This document shows, piece by piece, positions 23,144 through 34,677 of a stretch of DNA of 64,000 nt. The notes beneath the pieces are model-generated. The model saw only the letters and a list, made by a program, of their open reading frames with translations. It did no database searches and was not told where the DNA came from. A program made the position numbers and the translations under genes. This DNA comes from Amblyornis subalaris. Its lineage: Eukaryota > Chordata > Aves > Passeriformes > Ptilonorhynchidae. The stretch spans positions 1,862,521 to 1,926,520 of the forward strand of contig JACAXG010000081.1 of assembly GCA_018881555.1 (NCBI GenBank), read 5' to 3'. Within the stretch, counting starts at the first letter, position 1. Each line of letters begins with the position of its first letter.

Positions 23144-24447
23144 GGCACAGGCTGGGAGCAGGTCCTGGGTGTTCAGGAGCTGCAGGGGCNGGTGCTGGGG
23201 GCTGCAGCTCTTTGCTCTGTCCCCCTCCCTGCTCCNAGGTGTTTCTGCTGCTTGGGAAGGAGGATTTGCACGAGGCAAAGCCCACCCGCTGCCCTCTCTG
23301 TGGGAGCAGAGCTTGCCTCTGGGTTGGCCTCAAAAGGAAAAGGAAAGAGGAAGCGCAGCAGCTTGCGGGTAGGAGAAAACACTGGGAATTGGTTCAGTTT
23401 GGGGGNGATCAAACTGGTGGCACAACCAAGGCCAGAGCAGCAGCGGGGACNGTGCAGGGCAGAAGGTGTGACCTGGCTGTGGAGGTCACCAGGTGACCTG
23501 GTGGGCTGGGCTGTGTCCCACCAGGGTGGGCTGCAGGGTGGCAGTCTGGACAGTCCTGATGGCCAGAGGGGCCAGGGATGGGTTGGCAGGACCCTGGTGC
23601 CCACAGGGGTGTAAGAAGAGATAAAGGGCTGATGTGTCTGTCTCCAACACCAACAGACAATGGCTGCAGGGACAACCAAGGGTTGTGGGTAACAGCAGAC
23701 AAGGAGTGCTGGCAGTAACCACGAGAACNAGATGTGGCTGCAGAAGGGGCCNTGTGGAGGTGGGGCAGCACTTTTCCAGAATGGTCTGAAAGAATGGACT
23801 GTGCGTGAGAACCAGTTTGCATGGAAAGTGAGAAACTCACCCCAGGGCTTGTGCCCCAGGACCCTGGACACCCCACTGGCTGGACTGATGCTGGAACCAG
23901 GACTGGAGATCTTCTCACCTTTTCATCTTTTTTCTTTTATTTTTTCTTTTTCTTTTCTTTTCTTTTCTTTTCTTTTCTTTTCTTTTCTTTTCTTTTCTTT
24001 TCTTTTTCCTTCCTTCCTTCCTTCCTTCCTTCCTTCCTTCCTTCCTTCCTTCCTTCCTTCCTTCCTTCCCTCCCTCCCTTTTCTCCTCTCTGTCTTCTTC
24101 TTCCCTTTTTTCCTTCATTCTTTCCTTCTTTCCTCCCTTCTTTTCTTCCTTCCCTTCTTTTCTCTCCCGCTCTTTAATTCATCTCATTTCCCTCTTCCCT
24201 TGCCCTCGCTTTATCCAAACCGCAGTACCATGTGTTCCTGTAGCACATCAGGCACTGCCACAGCTCTGCCATTCACTGCCGAACCTCCGCCACTTTTCCC
24301 GTCCCCTCCGCCTTTTCCCGGTCCCTTTCCCACCGCCACCATTCACCCCCCCCTTCCCCCTCCCCCCCCGCAGTGGTTCGTCCCGCGCCCCCCCCGGGCC
24401 CGCCCCGCAGTGGTGCGGCCGGCGCGCGGCGCGGTGACGCCCGGGCC
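23144..24447. promoter_or_regulatory. Divergent FGD2-MTCH1 intergenic/promoter region
   Basis: The two start codons are 1.3 kb apart and point away from each other. The MTCH1 side (about 24290-24620) is a CpG-rich island with C-rich Sp1-type runs and no obvious TATA box, as usual for a housekeeping mitochondrial gene. The FGD2 side is less GC-rich. The middle is occupied by a long pyrimidine tract. Transcription start sites cannot be placed from sequence alone. Confidence 0.55.
23938..24175. repeat. Pyrimidine tract: (CTTTT)n then (CCTT)n then mixed C/T
   Basis: About 240 bp almost purely C/T on the plus strand: roughly a dozen CTTTT units (about 23945-24005), then about sixteen TTCC units (24006-24069), then irregular T/C-rich sequence. 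Frames reading only S/F/L or, on the other strand, K/R/E are repeat translations, not genes. The tract ends about 270 bp upstream of the MTCH1 ATG. Confidence 0.97.
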
Positions 24448-24650
24448 ATGGCGGCCATGGCGGCGCTGCCCCCGGGGCCGCTGTCGCCGCCTGGCGGGGG
24501 CGCGGCGGACGCGGCGGGGCCTGAGGGCGCCGAGGGCCTGTTCGTGCTGCTGGGCGCGGGGCTCGCCGCCGCCAGCCACCCCCTGCTCTACGTCAAGCTG
24601 CTCGTGCAGGTCCGGCTGGGGGGGGGAAAAAGCGGGGTGTGGGTGGGGTG
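24380..24650. promoter_or_regulatory. MTCH1: CpG-rich 5' end of MTCH1
   Basis: Dense CG dinucleotides (CGCGCGGCGCGGTGACGC and similar) surround the start codon and first coding exon, typical of an unmethylated housekeeping promoter. The exon 1 donor is GTCCGG, weaker than the other donors of the gene. Confidence 0.6.
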
Positions 24651-27600
24651 GGAATCCCGTGTGTAACGGGGGTCGCGGCCCCAGGGTAACGGGAGGGGGT
24701 AGGCTTCTGGATGGGCCCCCTATGGAGGCTTCCTTGGGCTGGGGGTCAGTGTATATACAGCCCTCCCCCATAACGGGANTCCTTGTGTGATGGTTTTGGC
24801 AACAATGGGGGCATCTATAGGATGGGGGACACCTATAGGATGAGGGACACCTGCAGAAGCGGGGACCCCTGAGCAATGGGGACCCCCGTATGTAATGGGA
24901 TGGAGTTCCTGTGTAGAACGGGGGACTGAGACCCCAGTATAACGGGTGGAAGTGGATTCCTGTTTAGTGCCCCTATGGAGGCCTCCATACACTGGGGATC
25001 ACTGTATATACAGCCCCCCCATTATAATGGGACCCCTGAGCACTTACAGAATTGAGGACCCCCGTGTGTAACAGGATGTGTACAGTGGGGGTCCCTATAT
25101 AAAAATGGGGTCCTGTATAATAGGAGGATGAGGATGCCTTCTACAACAGGGAGCCCTTATATAGGGAATAGAGAACACCATATAATGGGGGATGAGGGCC
25201 CCTGTACAGTGGGGGTTCCTTTTTAGTGGCGGCATTGGGACCCCTCCTATGACAGGGGATGAGGACACCCTGTGCAGTCTGGGGACTCCTGTGAAATTGC
25301 CCCCTCTGCAATGGGGCCTCCCATATAAAGAGGGATGGGAAACCCCTCTATAATGNGAATCCCGAGAACCTCTCAGTAATAGAGACCCCCTAAAATGGGA
25401 GGGTGAAGGACCCCCTGTACCCTGGAGACCATTATATGGTATAATGGGAAAAGGAGTGCCTGAGGGTGATGGGGGGATGCTGGGATCCCAGGAGTTTGGG
25501 GAACACCAGGGCAGAGACCTGCTCATGGGGTTTCTCTCTCAGGTTGGGCATGAGCCACTACCTCCAACCATTGGAAGAAATGTGCTGGGAAGGAAGGTCC
25601 TGTACCTGCCCGGCTTCTTCACCTACGGTGAGTGAATGTCCCTCCCTGCCAGCACAAGGTCCTGCCCACAATCAGGGCTGGGAGCTGCCAGGTGGACTGA
25701 GCCGACCTCCAGCAGCACTCCCACATCCCCTTGGGATCATCCTGAGGCTGCAGTGAGACAGAAGCCACTACAATTCCTTGCAAGGCTATCAGATTTCTGT
25801 CCCTGTTGCTGGGGACAGGGGGGTGGTAGCCATGGTGTTGGTGCTGCATGCCTTCCTGTGGCACATTACTCTGGGTGTGCACCATGGTGGAGGAGACTGG
25901 TGGGGTTTAGGGTGATTTAGGGGGTTTAGGTGATGTAGGTTTGTTGGAGGAGGGTTTTGTGCGTTGGAGATTGNGAAGTACCTTCCTTCTGCTCCAAAAC
26001 AGCCCTGCAATAACCTGCCCCCCTGCCCTGCTCATTTGTGTTGTAGATAGACCCCTAAAGGAACAGAAATACCAAGAAAAGTGAAGGTAACATGTTTAGA
26101 AGGAAAAAAAAGTAATATTTTCCTTTTTTTGTGGGTGGAGCAGCACAGGAGAGGTGGGTGAATGCTTTGTGACCTGCTGTCACAGCAGGTTTGTTGTGGG
26201 GAAGGGGAATGCACAGTCCTGAAAGCCGAGCTGGGCCAATCCCAAAATCAGCCAGTGGTATCCATGGGGTGGGAACCAGCGCAGGAGCAGTATGAGAGCA
26301 CTGCAAACCCATCCTGGGACACCCCAGGCTGGAAATGTTCTGGTGCTGCCCTTTGGAAGATGTAGTTTCCAAAGAGATGGGCAGTGTTGGGTCATGGCAG
26401 GGTGCAGAGCCTGCTTGGCTTCACTTGGACACAGGACAGGGACCAGGAGCAGTTGATACCCACCAGCACATGGTGGGTTGTATCCTACCTTGTTAAATGT
26501 GGGAGAAATTGGATATTTTGGCTTTTTTTTGTTACTGGAGACCTGAAGAAGTTTGCCTGGGAGAAGGTGGTGGGGCAGGTGCTGAATGAGGGTTTCTGAA
26601 GTCTGTATTAACCCTGAGCCTGACCCTGGGGTGGAGAGAGGAGGTGACACCACAGAGCACATGGGATGATCCCTGGTGACACCACAGATCCCTCCCAACC
26701 TGGTTCAGTCCAAACTGCCTTGGAGCTCTTTCNGGTGAGCAAAACCATCAAAAGATGAGAAGTAGCCCAGAATGCTGGAGCTATCCTTCCAGATTAGACA
26801 TATGACAGGGAATAAAAGTTCTTGGCATCCTGTATGAAGTTTATTTAGGACTGTTACAGTAAATCACTTTCTGTGGGACTGTGGAGTGGCTGCTGGGCTG
26901 TGCTGAGCCTGGCGTGGTTTCAGCTGAACCCCAGAGGTGTTTGGGGTGCTCTCCACACGTTGGCCCCTTCCTGACTGACAACAGCCTGGTGTTGTCTCCC
27001 CCAGCCAGACACATCGTGGAAGTGGATGGGAAAAGGGGCCTGTTCCGTGGCCTGACTCCTCGCCTCATCTCAAGCACTTTATCAACCATCACCAGGGGGA
27101 GTGTGAAGAAGGTAAAGGTCGGATTCTCTCTCCATTGATCATCTGCAGGGTCAGCCAGTGCTACTGCAGCAGTGCCTGCAGCCAGGCAGGGCTGCACGGG
27201 AGGACTGATGCACCCATCCCTCTCCATCTCCTAAGGGAATAGTTCTCCATTGCCCTTATCCCCAAAACTTTTTTTTATTTGTAAACAATTTTAATTTAAT
27301 TTGGCATGCCCTTGCCTTGTATCTTTTGTCAGCAGTTTTGTGACCCCTCTCCTCCTCTGTTTTACTTTCCATCCTTCTTTCTGTGTTCTTTCTTGCCTGT
27401 TTGTGTTCTCCCATCTGGAGTGCAACTTTTCCTGGTTTCCCCCTGTCCTCAGACATCAAGTGTTTGTGGGTCAACATCTCCATCAGTTTTGACCATATTT
27501 CTTCCCTCCCCACTCAGGCTTTTCCACTGGAAGACATGGAGCACGTGTCTAACAAGGATGATGTGAAAACTTCCCTTAGGAAAGTGGTCAAAGAGGTGAG

Positions 27601-30600
27601 AAGTGGATATTGCCCGTTAATGGGTGATCTGGGAGATCCCTGGGGGTGTGGGTAAGATTACTTGGAGAGAAACTGGGGGTCAGAAATTTGTGGTGTTTAG
27701 TAGCCATTCTGTGTCCATCCATGAAATAATTCACAGGAACTGAGGTTTACCACGAAGAACAGATTTCAGAAGAGGGACCCAAAATTTCCCACACAAAGGG
27801 GAAGGGCCTGACCCGTGCAGGTGGAGCAGCACAGCTTTTCATACAGGTGTTTTTCCTCCCCTTCCCAGACATCCCACGAGATGATGATGCAGTGTGTGTC
27901 CCGGGTTGTCTCACACCCTCTGCACGGTGAGTTCTGTCCCCTGTCTGGCAGCCACCTCCAGACTGGGGTCACCCCAAAACTCTGTTTACTCAGGGGGATG
28001 ATACCTGTGATACTTCTCTATCNTAGGAGGCTGATGTTTGGGTTGGCCTTGAGGCACTGATCCAGCTGAGCAATGAGTTGCTCTCTTCCCATTCATCCAA
28101 GACCTTGTCCTAGAGATCCCATTGGGGTTAGGGCTAGTAGCAGCCTTCCAGTGCCTAAAGGGGCTCCAGGAGAGCTGGAGAGAGACTTTTTACAAAGGCC
28201 TGGAGTGACGAGGGGGAATGGCTTCCACTGCCAGAGGGCAGGGTTAGATGGGATATTGGGAAGGAGTTGTTCCCTGTGAGGGTGGGGAGGCCCTGGCACA
28301 GCTTGCCCAGCGAAGCTGTGGCTGCCTCATCCCTGGAAGGCCAGGTTGTATGGGGTTTGGAGCAACCTGGTCTGGTGGAAGGTGTCCCTTCCCTTGGCAG
28401 GGGCTTTGGAAAAAGGTGATCTCTCAGGTCCCTTCCAACCCAAATCTGTCTGTGATCCTCTGAAATCCTTCCCACCACTTACAGGCTCAGGAAAGGCCCC
28501 AGTTTCTAATGAGTCTTGCAGTGCTGAGGACCACTGAGAGGAGCTGGAGATGCTGTGAGTTGAGGGAGAGCAGAAGGGTTCATGTTTCATTTTCTTTCAC
28601 ATCCCTTCCAAGCCAAGCTGGATGTGTTTATCAGCCCTGTGTTTCTTTCCTCCCAGTGATCTCCATGCGCTGCATGGTCCAGTTCGTGGGCCGGGAAGTC
28701 AAATACAGGTGAGTGGCTGCGGCTCGGAAGGCTCTGGGGCTCAGGAGTGCCAGGGGCTCCCATGCCATGGGGAACACAGCAACCCAGGAGGTTTGGGAGA
28801 CTNAAAAGTGAACCTGAGCTGTGATTAGAGGCTGGGTGACTGTGGGGAGAAGGGACGTTGGAAGGCTGGGCTCTGTCCCCNATGTGTCTCTGTTCACCTT
28901 GTGCCCGTGGGGTTTTGGGGCTGTAACACCCCTTGCTGATCACACAGTGAGTCTCCTGCCTTTTTGCTTTAGGGGTTAATGGAAAGGGAAGGCAGCAGGG
29001 AGGCAGAATGGATAACACGAAGCTTTGCTGCAGCCCTGCTTAGTCTGTAAAATTTTTCCAAGCCTTTTGCAGTGACAGCTGCCTCTCTGCAGGGCAGAAC
29101 TACCCATGCAGACACATGAAGCCATGCTGGACAGGACTGCAGCCAGCCCACGACAGCCAGCATGAGTTCCCAAAGGCAGGACAGGGTTCTTGGGCTGCGA
29201 ATCAGCCAAATTCAAACCGTATCACACAGCATCTGTACCAGCCACGCAGAGCTCTTGTACCTTCAGCATTGAAGAGTTGTCTGCAGGTTAGGTGTTGTTC
29301 CAGGTGTTACTGCAGACTGGCAGAGTGCAGACACCACCTTCCTTCCCTCAAACCTTCCTGGTTTGAGGAGAATAAGCAGAACAAGCTGCCTTCTGCTGGA
29401 ATGAGGGCCGTGGAGACGCTGCTTTGCCTGCAGGCTGCAGGAGGTGTGTGAGACTGCACAGGACAGAGGTGGAACAACCCCTGCACACTGACAGCTCTTT
29501 TCCTTTCTTGGCAGCGGTGTGTTCAGTGCCATCGGCAGGATATTTAAGGAAGAAGGGATCCTGGGATTCTTTGTGTACGTGAGTTGTTGTTTAAATACTT
29601 TCTCCCATAGCCCGAAGGCACCGATGGCTCTCCCTGCTGCTCTGCCAACCCCAGCTGGAGTCACACTGAGCTGAAACCTTGCCTGACCAAGGGACTCCCA
29701 CATCACTCCCTTGATTAAATCTGTGCCTTTGACAGCGCTCCAGTTCGACCATTAAGTTTGCCCCAGATCTTATCTTCAATCAAACCTTCAGAGCCCAAAG
29801 GAAACACTGTATTTTTTCTTATCTTTCTTTTTCCCTTGACGCTTCTTTGTGTTTCACTGAAGGGCCGTTTAAACCATTTGTTTGTGCAACAGGCACCAAG
29901 ATCAAGTGCAACAAAAAGATCCCTTGTTGAAATGAAAGCCAGGGCCTGGATAAGCAGCACATTCCTCTGCAGAGCACCGTGGGTGCTTGTAATGAGGAGG
30001 TTTACCTGTGTGGTGGGAGTATGATGCTGCCTGGACCGGGAGGAGCTGAAAGGAGTTTCCAGCTGCTTATTGGAGCGTGGCAAATTGGTGGCACCACTGA
30101 AATGGGAGTTTAGTGGACACCTTTTTGCTTGAACCCTTAATTAATGCTTCCTGCCTTTCTTTTTCCACATCTACATAAAAGCAGGACCACCTGCTGTCTC
30201 TGCTCGTGGTGGGGAGATAAGTCACTTTATTATGTCAATAAGAGTAAAGGCAGCCCTTAAATTTCAGCAGGGGTTTTCAGGATGCCTTTGGGTCTGCAGT
30301 CACAAAATANGGGCCTCCAGATGAAACCTGAATGCATTCAGGAAGAGGGAAGCAATCACAGGGGGTCTTGCCCTGTTCTTCCCCAAGGGGAAAGGGCCAG
30401 GGGTCTGCAGAGACACCCCATTGAGTGTNGCTGCTGCTTCCTTTGGCAGCCCACAGCCTCTCAGCTGAGCTGTGCNGCTCCAAATCTGCTCCATTAAATA
30501 CAGCATCCTCTGGGATGTTCCCTGTGAGTGGGGCATGGCCGCAACAGGCTGTCCACAACCCTCCACCTCCCAGGGAAGTGATCTGAAAGAGGCTGCCACA

Positions 30601-33600
30601 TTCCCTTCCATCCACATAAAATAAACACTGCTGGTAGCCTAATTAAACTTAATAGTTCACAGGAAAGGCTTTAACACAACCCAAATTGTCTCAGGAGGGC
30701 TCTGAAGTTCCACATGCTCCATAAACCTGTTAGGAAATCCCACTGCTGTGAGGGGAGCACAAACTGCATCTGAAGGACCAAACTGCTGGCTTTGTCCTCT
30801 CAGCCCTCCTGGTGCAAGCCCAACACATCCACTCCCTTAAAATCATGGCAGTGCACTTGTTTCTCNTGGCCTTACAACCCCCACGCAGCAATAACAGTGG
30901 CACAAACCCTCTGGGCGTGTGCCTGGCTAAAGATAAAGATTTTTCAAGGATGGATTTACCTCCCTTCCCCTCATGTGTGCAGCAGGCTCCTGCCAGCCCA
31001 GAAAGGGCTCCAGAACTGCTCTGCATGGTCAGCCCAAAGGTGGCTTGTCCAGCTGCCTGGCAGTGGGGTTTCCCCTGCTGAGTCACATCACTGTACATCA
31101 TTCAGGCTTCCTCATCTGCCTGCTGCTGTTCCAGCTTTTCATCCTCTTTCAAAAATATTCCTAGTCCAGATCTTGGACATCTCACCAGGTGTGAGAATTG
31201 TAGCACTCACTTTATTATGTCAATAATAGCAAAGGCAGCTCTGGAATTTCAGGAGGGGTTTTCAGGCCTGATGCCTTTGGCTTGTTGGGGTTTTTTAGTC
31301 CCTTTGTGCAGCTCTCTCAGAGCCCTGCTTTCCAGTCATCCAGCTCAGGGCTAGCATCTGTCATTACTTTGGAGAGGAGAGAGGGATGGGATCCTTATTG
31401 CAAGTGGAATAAACAATCTGACTCCCTATCAACAGCTGGGTGAGGTTTTCCTTACGGGGCTGCCCTGGCCCCAGCCCTGTTTCTAGATTTTATTAAGCCC
31501 CCATTGTATCTGCAGCAGCTCAGGAGCTTCAGACTTGACTTTGAGTTAGAGAAAGGATGTTTTTTACAAAGGCTGAAAGCCAAACACAAAGCAGACCACC
31601 TCTGTGGGGCCAGAGAGCTTTGATTTCTTTGTGCTGTCTGCTGCTCTCATGTATCACCTCTTTGAAGCCAGCGGATCTTCTGTTGAAGGTTTCTGCTGTG
31701 CCCGGCCCCTGAGACCTCAGCTGCATCCCCGGGGTTGCTGGGGCCTTGACAATACACAGATTGTCCCCAAAAAGTGTCCCAGTTGCTGCTCTGCTGCTGC
31801 AGCAACCACAGCAGGAAACAAACTAGTGCTTTGCTCTGAGAAGGCAGTGTCATGTTTGGGAAGAAACAAATGACTCAGATTAATGTGCTTGGAGGAGGCT
31901 CTTTCCAGCCCAGCAAACACTTGTGTGGCTCTTGACAGGCTCAAAAACTGACCACATCTGCTGGTGAAACACAGGTTTATCACACACCTGGGTCTTTTTG
32001 CAGTGGAACAACCCCTGCAAAAGCTGGACACCCTGCACTGGTGCAGCAGATGTTGCAGAAGCACCAACAAACTGGAGAAACCCTCTTTTGTTAAAGTTGT
32101 AGTGCCATTATCTGCAGCAGCTAGGGGTGCTGGTGCTGCTGGGAGCTCCAGTGTGTTGGTGGGAGGCATAAACCAAAGAACTGTGCTCCTGGGGGTGGCA
32201 GGGACTGGGACAAATCAGAGGGACAAAAATGCTGCCCCCAGTTAATCCCTCCTTGCAGCAGAGCAGGTTGTGCAGGAACAACCCTCTTCATTTTGATTTC
32301 TAAAAGAAGGGAGATTCCACAAAGAGATGAACTTCTCGTTCTGCATCTGAAAGAGCATCTGCAAAAGTGGAAACCACTTCATCTGCGTCTTGCTTGGGTT
32401 TCTGAGCAGGAGTTGGGCCAAGGAGGGATGGAACAAAGGGACTTGAGTCATGCCCAAACAACAGATTCTAAAAACTTCCCAGCCAGAGCAGCACGTGTAG
32501 TACCATGTTTGAAGGCTGGGCGAGCTTTTCCCTGAAATCTCCCTTTCAGTTCCTCACAAAGTAAAGATGTANTTTTGGGGAGTGGAGTTCCCTTATGCTG
32601 GTGGAGGGAGGGCTGGGCACCCTGAGAGGTGGCACTGGGACCTTGCTGCACCTCACACCCCTCCTTTTGCCCTTGCAGGGGGTTAGTGCCTCACATCCTG
32701 GGGGATGTCATCTTCCTCTGGTGCTGCAACCTCCTGGCTCACTTCATCAACACCTACGCAGTGGATGACAACGTGAGTGGGAATGCCTGAGGGAGGGTTT
32801 GGGGTCTGGACCAAGCACCTGCAGTGGGAACGAGTTCCTGGGGACCAGGGGCTGATTTAATATAGACCCTGGGCNTTGGGGACATCCCTGTGACCATGCT
32901 GGAGGTGCTGTGCCTGCTCAGGGCTGTGCTTCAGCTGCAGTTTGGGGGATCCCGTTTGACAGCAAAAGCCTTCCCAGACTCTCAGCTGGGACGCAGCGTG
33001 GTCTCCATTTCTTTCTGCCTTGTTCCCCTGCCCCAAGACATTTGCCTCAGGCCCAGGGGGATGTCACATAATGACTGTGACAGTCTGGTGTCATCCCNCT
33101 CCTCCACAACGCCTGTGGTTTCTCTGTGCAGTTCAGCCAGGCATCGGTGATCCGGAGCTACACCAAGTTCGTGATGGGGGTACGTAGGCAACTGCCGTGT
33201 CCTTTCCCCTCCTCCTGCCACCTGTGGGGTGACAGCTCGTGGTCTGGGGGCACAGGCTGGCTTGTACTTCACATCCAGACAGGGATAACTCCAGTAACGT
33301 GCAAAAGCTGGAAATAGCGTTTTTGACACGGGGAGCATTAGAGAGGCTGCTGGTTTTCTGTGCTTTCAGATCGCTGTGAGCATGCTGACATACCCCTTCC
33401 TTCTCGTGGGAGATCTCATGGCAGTGAACAACTGTGGGTATGTCCTTCACTCTGAGATTTAAAGCTTTCCCTTCCTTTCTTGCAGCCCCTTGTTGTCTGA
33501 ATGGGCTGCTAACGACCATAAAGCTCTCCTACAGCCCCGTAAACTCTGTGGCACCTCGAAGAGCTGGCTCGTTTACTGTCCCAGGTTGCTTATAATTTTA

Positions 33601-34677
33601 GATCAGAGGGCACAGACACGAGCAGCAGCAAAGCTCAGGTGGTGAGAAATAGNGAGAGTCGTGGTGGTGTGGTCTGATCTGAGCTAGGCTGGAGGCAGAG
33701 GGATCAAAGGGACCGTGCTGGCTCCAGGGAGCAGCACGAGGGAAGCAAAGCTCTTAGTGCAGCNATGGGAGCAGACAGGAGCAGGACCAAGCTTGCCTTC
33801 CCAATCCCACTGCTGCAAGTCTTCTGCATTCGTGCTCATGGGAGTGGGACGGGATCCAAGTCTGCTGCAGCATTTTCTCAATATCTGCTGGCTCTTGGAG
33901 GTGTAGATACAGTCCTGGGCTCTTAACGTCTCCAGGTAACGCTCCTTGTTTGTACACTCCAGGGGTAATTAAATTACATGATCTGCTGCATTGTAAATAA
34001 GGAGCTGGTCACTTGGCCGCCAGCCCGGTGCAGACACTGTCCCCATGTCCTCACTTACACTTCCTGCTGCTCTGGTGTTACCTGTGTGGATAAGGTGACA
34101 TCACCTCAGCTATTCCCTGTTGCCGTGCAGGTTACGTGCTGGCCTCCCTCCCTACGCTCCCGCCTTCGCATCCTGGATCCACTGCTGGAGGTATCTCAGT
34201 GCTCAGGTGAGGGAGCAGGGCGCACGCTGGGCTTTGGGCTCCCTCTGCTCCTTCCCAAAGTGCCTGTGCTGCATCCTTGACNTGCTCTGTAACCTGCTTC
34301 TATCCCCCCACTTCTGGCACTGGTACCAGCATGGCAGTGCTGCTCTGCCCTTTCCACACCCCGAGCTTGCAGCCTACAAACTTTTAGCCAATGCATTGCA
34401 CGTAGCAAACTGTTGTGCCCCTCTCCATCTGTCATCCCTGGGGGAAATGCCTGACTCCAGCACCCACAGAGCTGAACTCCCCCCCTGTTCCTGCAGCACA
34501 GCCCAGGGTGCCCAGGCCTTGGAGGCCAGAGTTGGTCCCTGCTAAAGCAGCTGCAGTTCCCTGGCCAGGTCTCAGGCTGCCCTGACCCTGTGCTCTCCTC
34601 CTCAGGGGCAGCTGTTCCGAGGCTCCAGCCTGCTCTTCCGCAGGGCANCCATCCCAGCCTCCTTCCCCATCGACTGA
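24448..34677 (+). CDS. MTCH1: MTCH1: mitochondrial carrier homolog 1
   Basis: Outer mitochondrial membrane protein of the SLC25-derived MTCH family (presenilin-1-associated protein), linked to apoptosis and to insertion of tail-anchored proteins. Twelve coding exons: 24448-24609, 25543-25627, 27005-27111, 27518-27595, 27869-27926, 28657-28708, 29515-29574, 32679-32772, 33132-33179, 33370-33437, 34131-34206, 34606-34677. All junctions are GT-AG and in phase, giving 319 residues from the chosen ATG. Family stretches are clear: [100 protein letters not shown] and [11 protein letters not shown]. Human MTCH1 has a longer N-terminus; an in-frame ATG at 24373 exists, but 24448 has the better context. 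The optional human 17-residue segment before FSQA is absent. The last codons include an N (34648), and the final nine or so residues differ from human, although the exon length matches. Confidence 0.96.
24640..25450. repeat. Degenerate minisatellite in MTCH1 intron 1
   Basis: Nearly all of intron 1 is made of variants of GGGGACCCCTGTATAATGGG about every 20-30 bases. Nested in it is a longer duplication of about 65 bp: CCCCTATGGAGGC...GTATATACAGCCC occurs at 24714-24780 and again at 24969-25034. Units have diverged strongly, so the array is old. Confidence 0.8.
28138..28462 (+). mobile_element. CR1 LINE, 3' end fragment
   Basis: Reads as the 3' portion of an avian CR1 retrotransposon in sense orientation inside MTCH1 intron 5: CTTCCAGTGCCTAAAGGGGCTCC, GGAGAGAGACTTTTTACAAAGG, TTCCCTGTGAGGGTGGGGAGGCCCTGGCACAG, CATCCCTGGAAGGCCAGGTTG, GAGCAACCTGGTCTGGTGGAAGG, then TCCCTTCCAACCCAAA and a decayed terminal TCTGTGATCCTCTG. 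It is 5'-truncated like most CR1 copies and carries no coding capacity. It is the clearest single marker that this is bird (or reptile) DNA. Confidence 0.93.
30223..30296 (+). repeat. Direct repeat copy 1 (CACTTTATTATGTCAATAA...)
   Basis: Begins CACTTTATTATGTCAATAA and continues AAAGGCAGC, TTTCAG, AGGGGTTTTCAG and TGCCTTTGG. It matches a second copy about 985 bp downstream at roughly 80-90 % identity. Possibly two insertions of one element, or a local duplication. Confidence 0.85.
31208..31284 (+). repeat. Direct repeat copy 2 (CACTTTATTATGTCAATAA...)
   Basis: Second copy of the repeat at 30223, in the same orientation, with a short insertion before TGCCTTTGG. Sequence between the copies is not itself repeated. 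Confidence 0.85.

Larger units (their letters stand above)
29575..32678 (+). other. MTCH1: MTCH1 intron 7
   Basis: The largest MTCH1 intron. The donor chosen (GTACGT at 29575) splits a valine codon and restores the conserved FFVGLVPH reading; the adjacent GTGAGT at 29579 would break the frame. Apart from a direct-repeat pair I see no coding or RNA gene inside. Confidence 0.7.

Noticed and set aside
23732..24790. 352-codon open frame across the pyrimidine tract and MTCH1 exon 1
   Set aside because: It reads Phe/Ser/Leu repeats from the microsatellite and then a wrong frame of MTCH1 exon 1.
29515..29583. Use of the GTGAGT at 29579 as the MTCH1 exon 7 donor
   Set aside because: It looks like the stronger donor but would shift the frame before [16 protein letters not shown] at 29575 restores the conserved FFVGLVPH.
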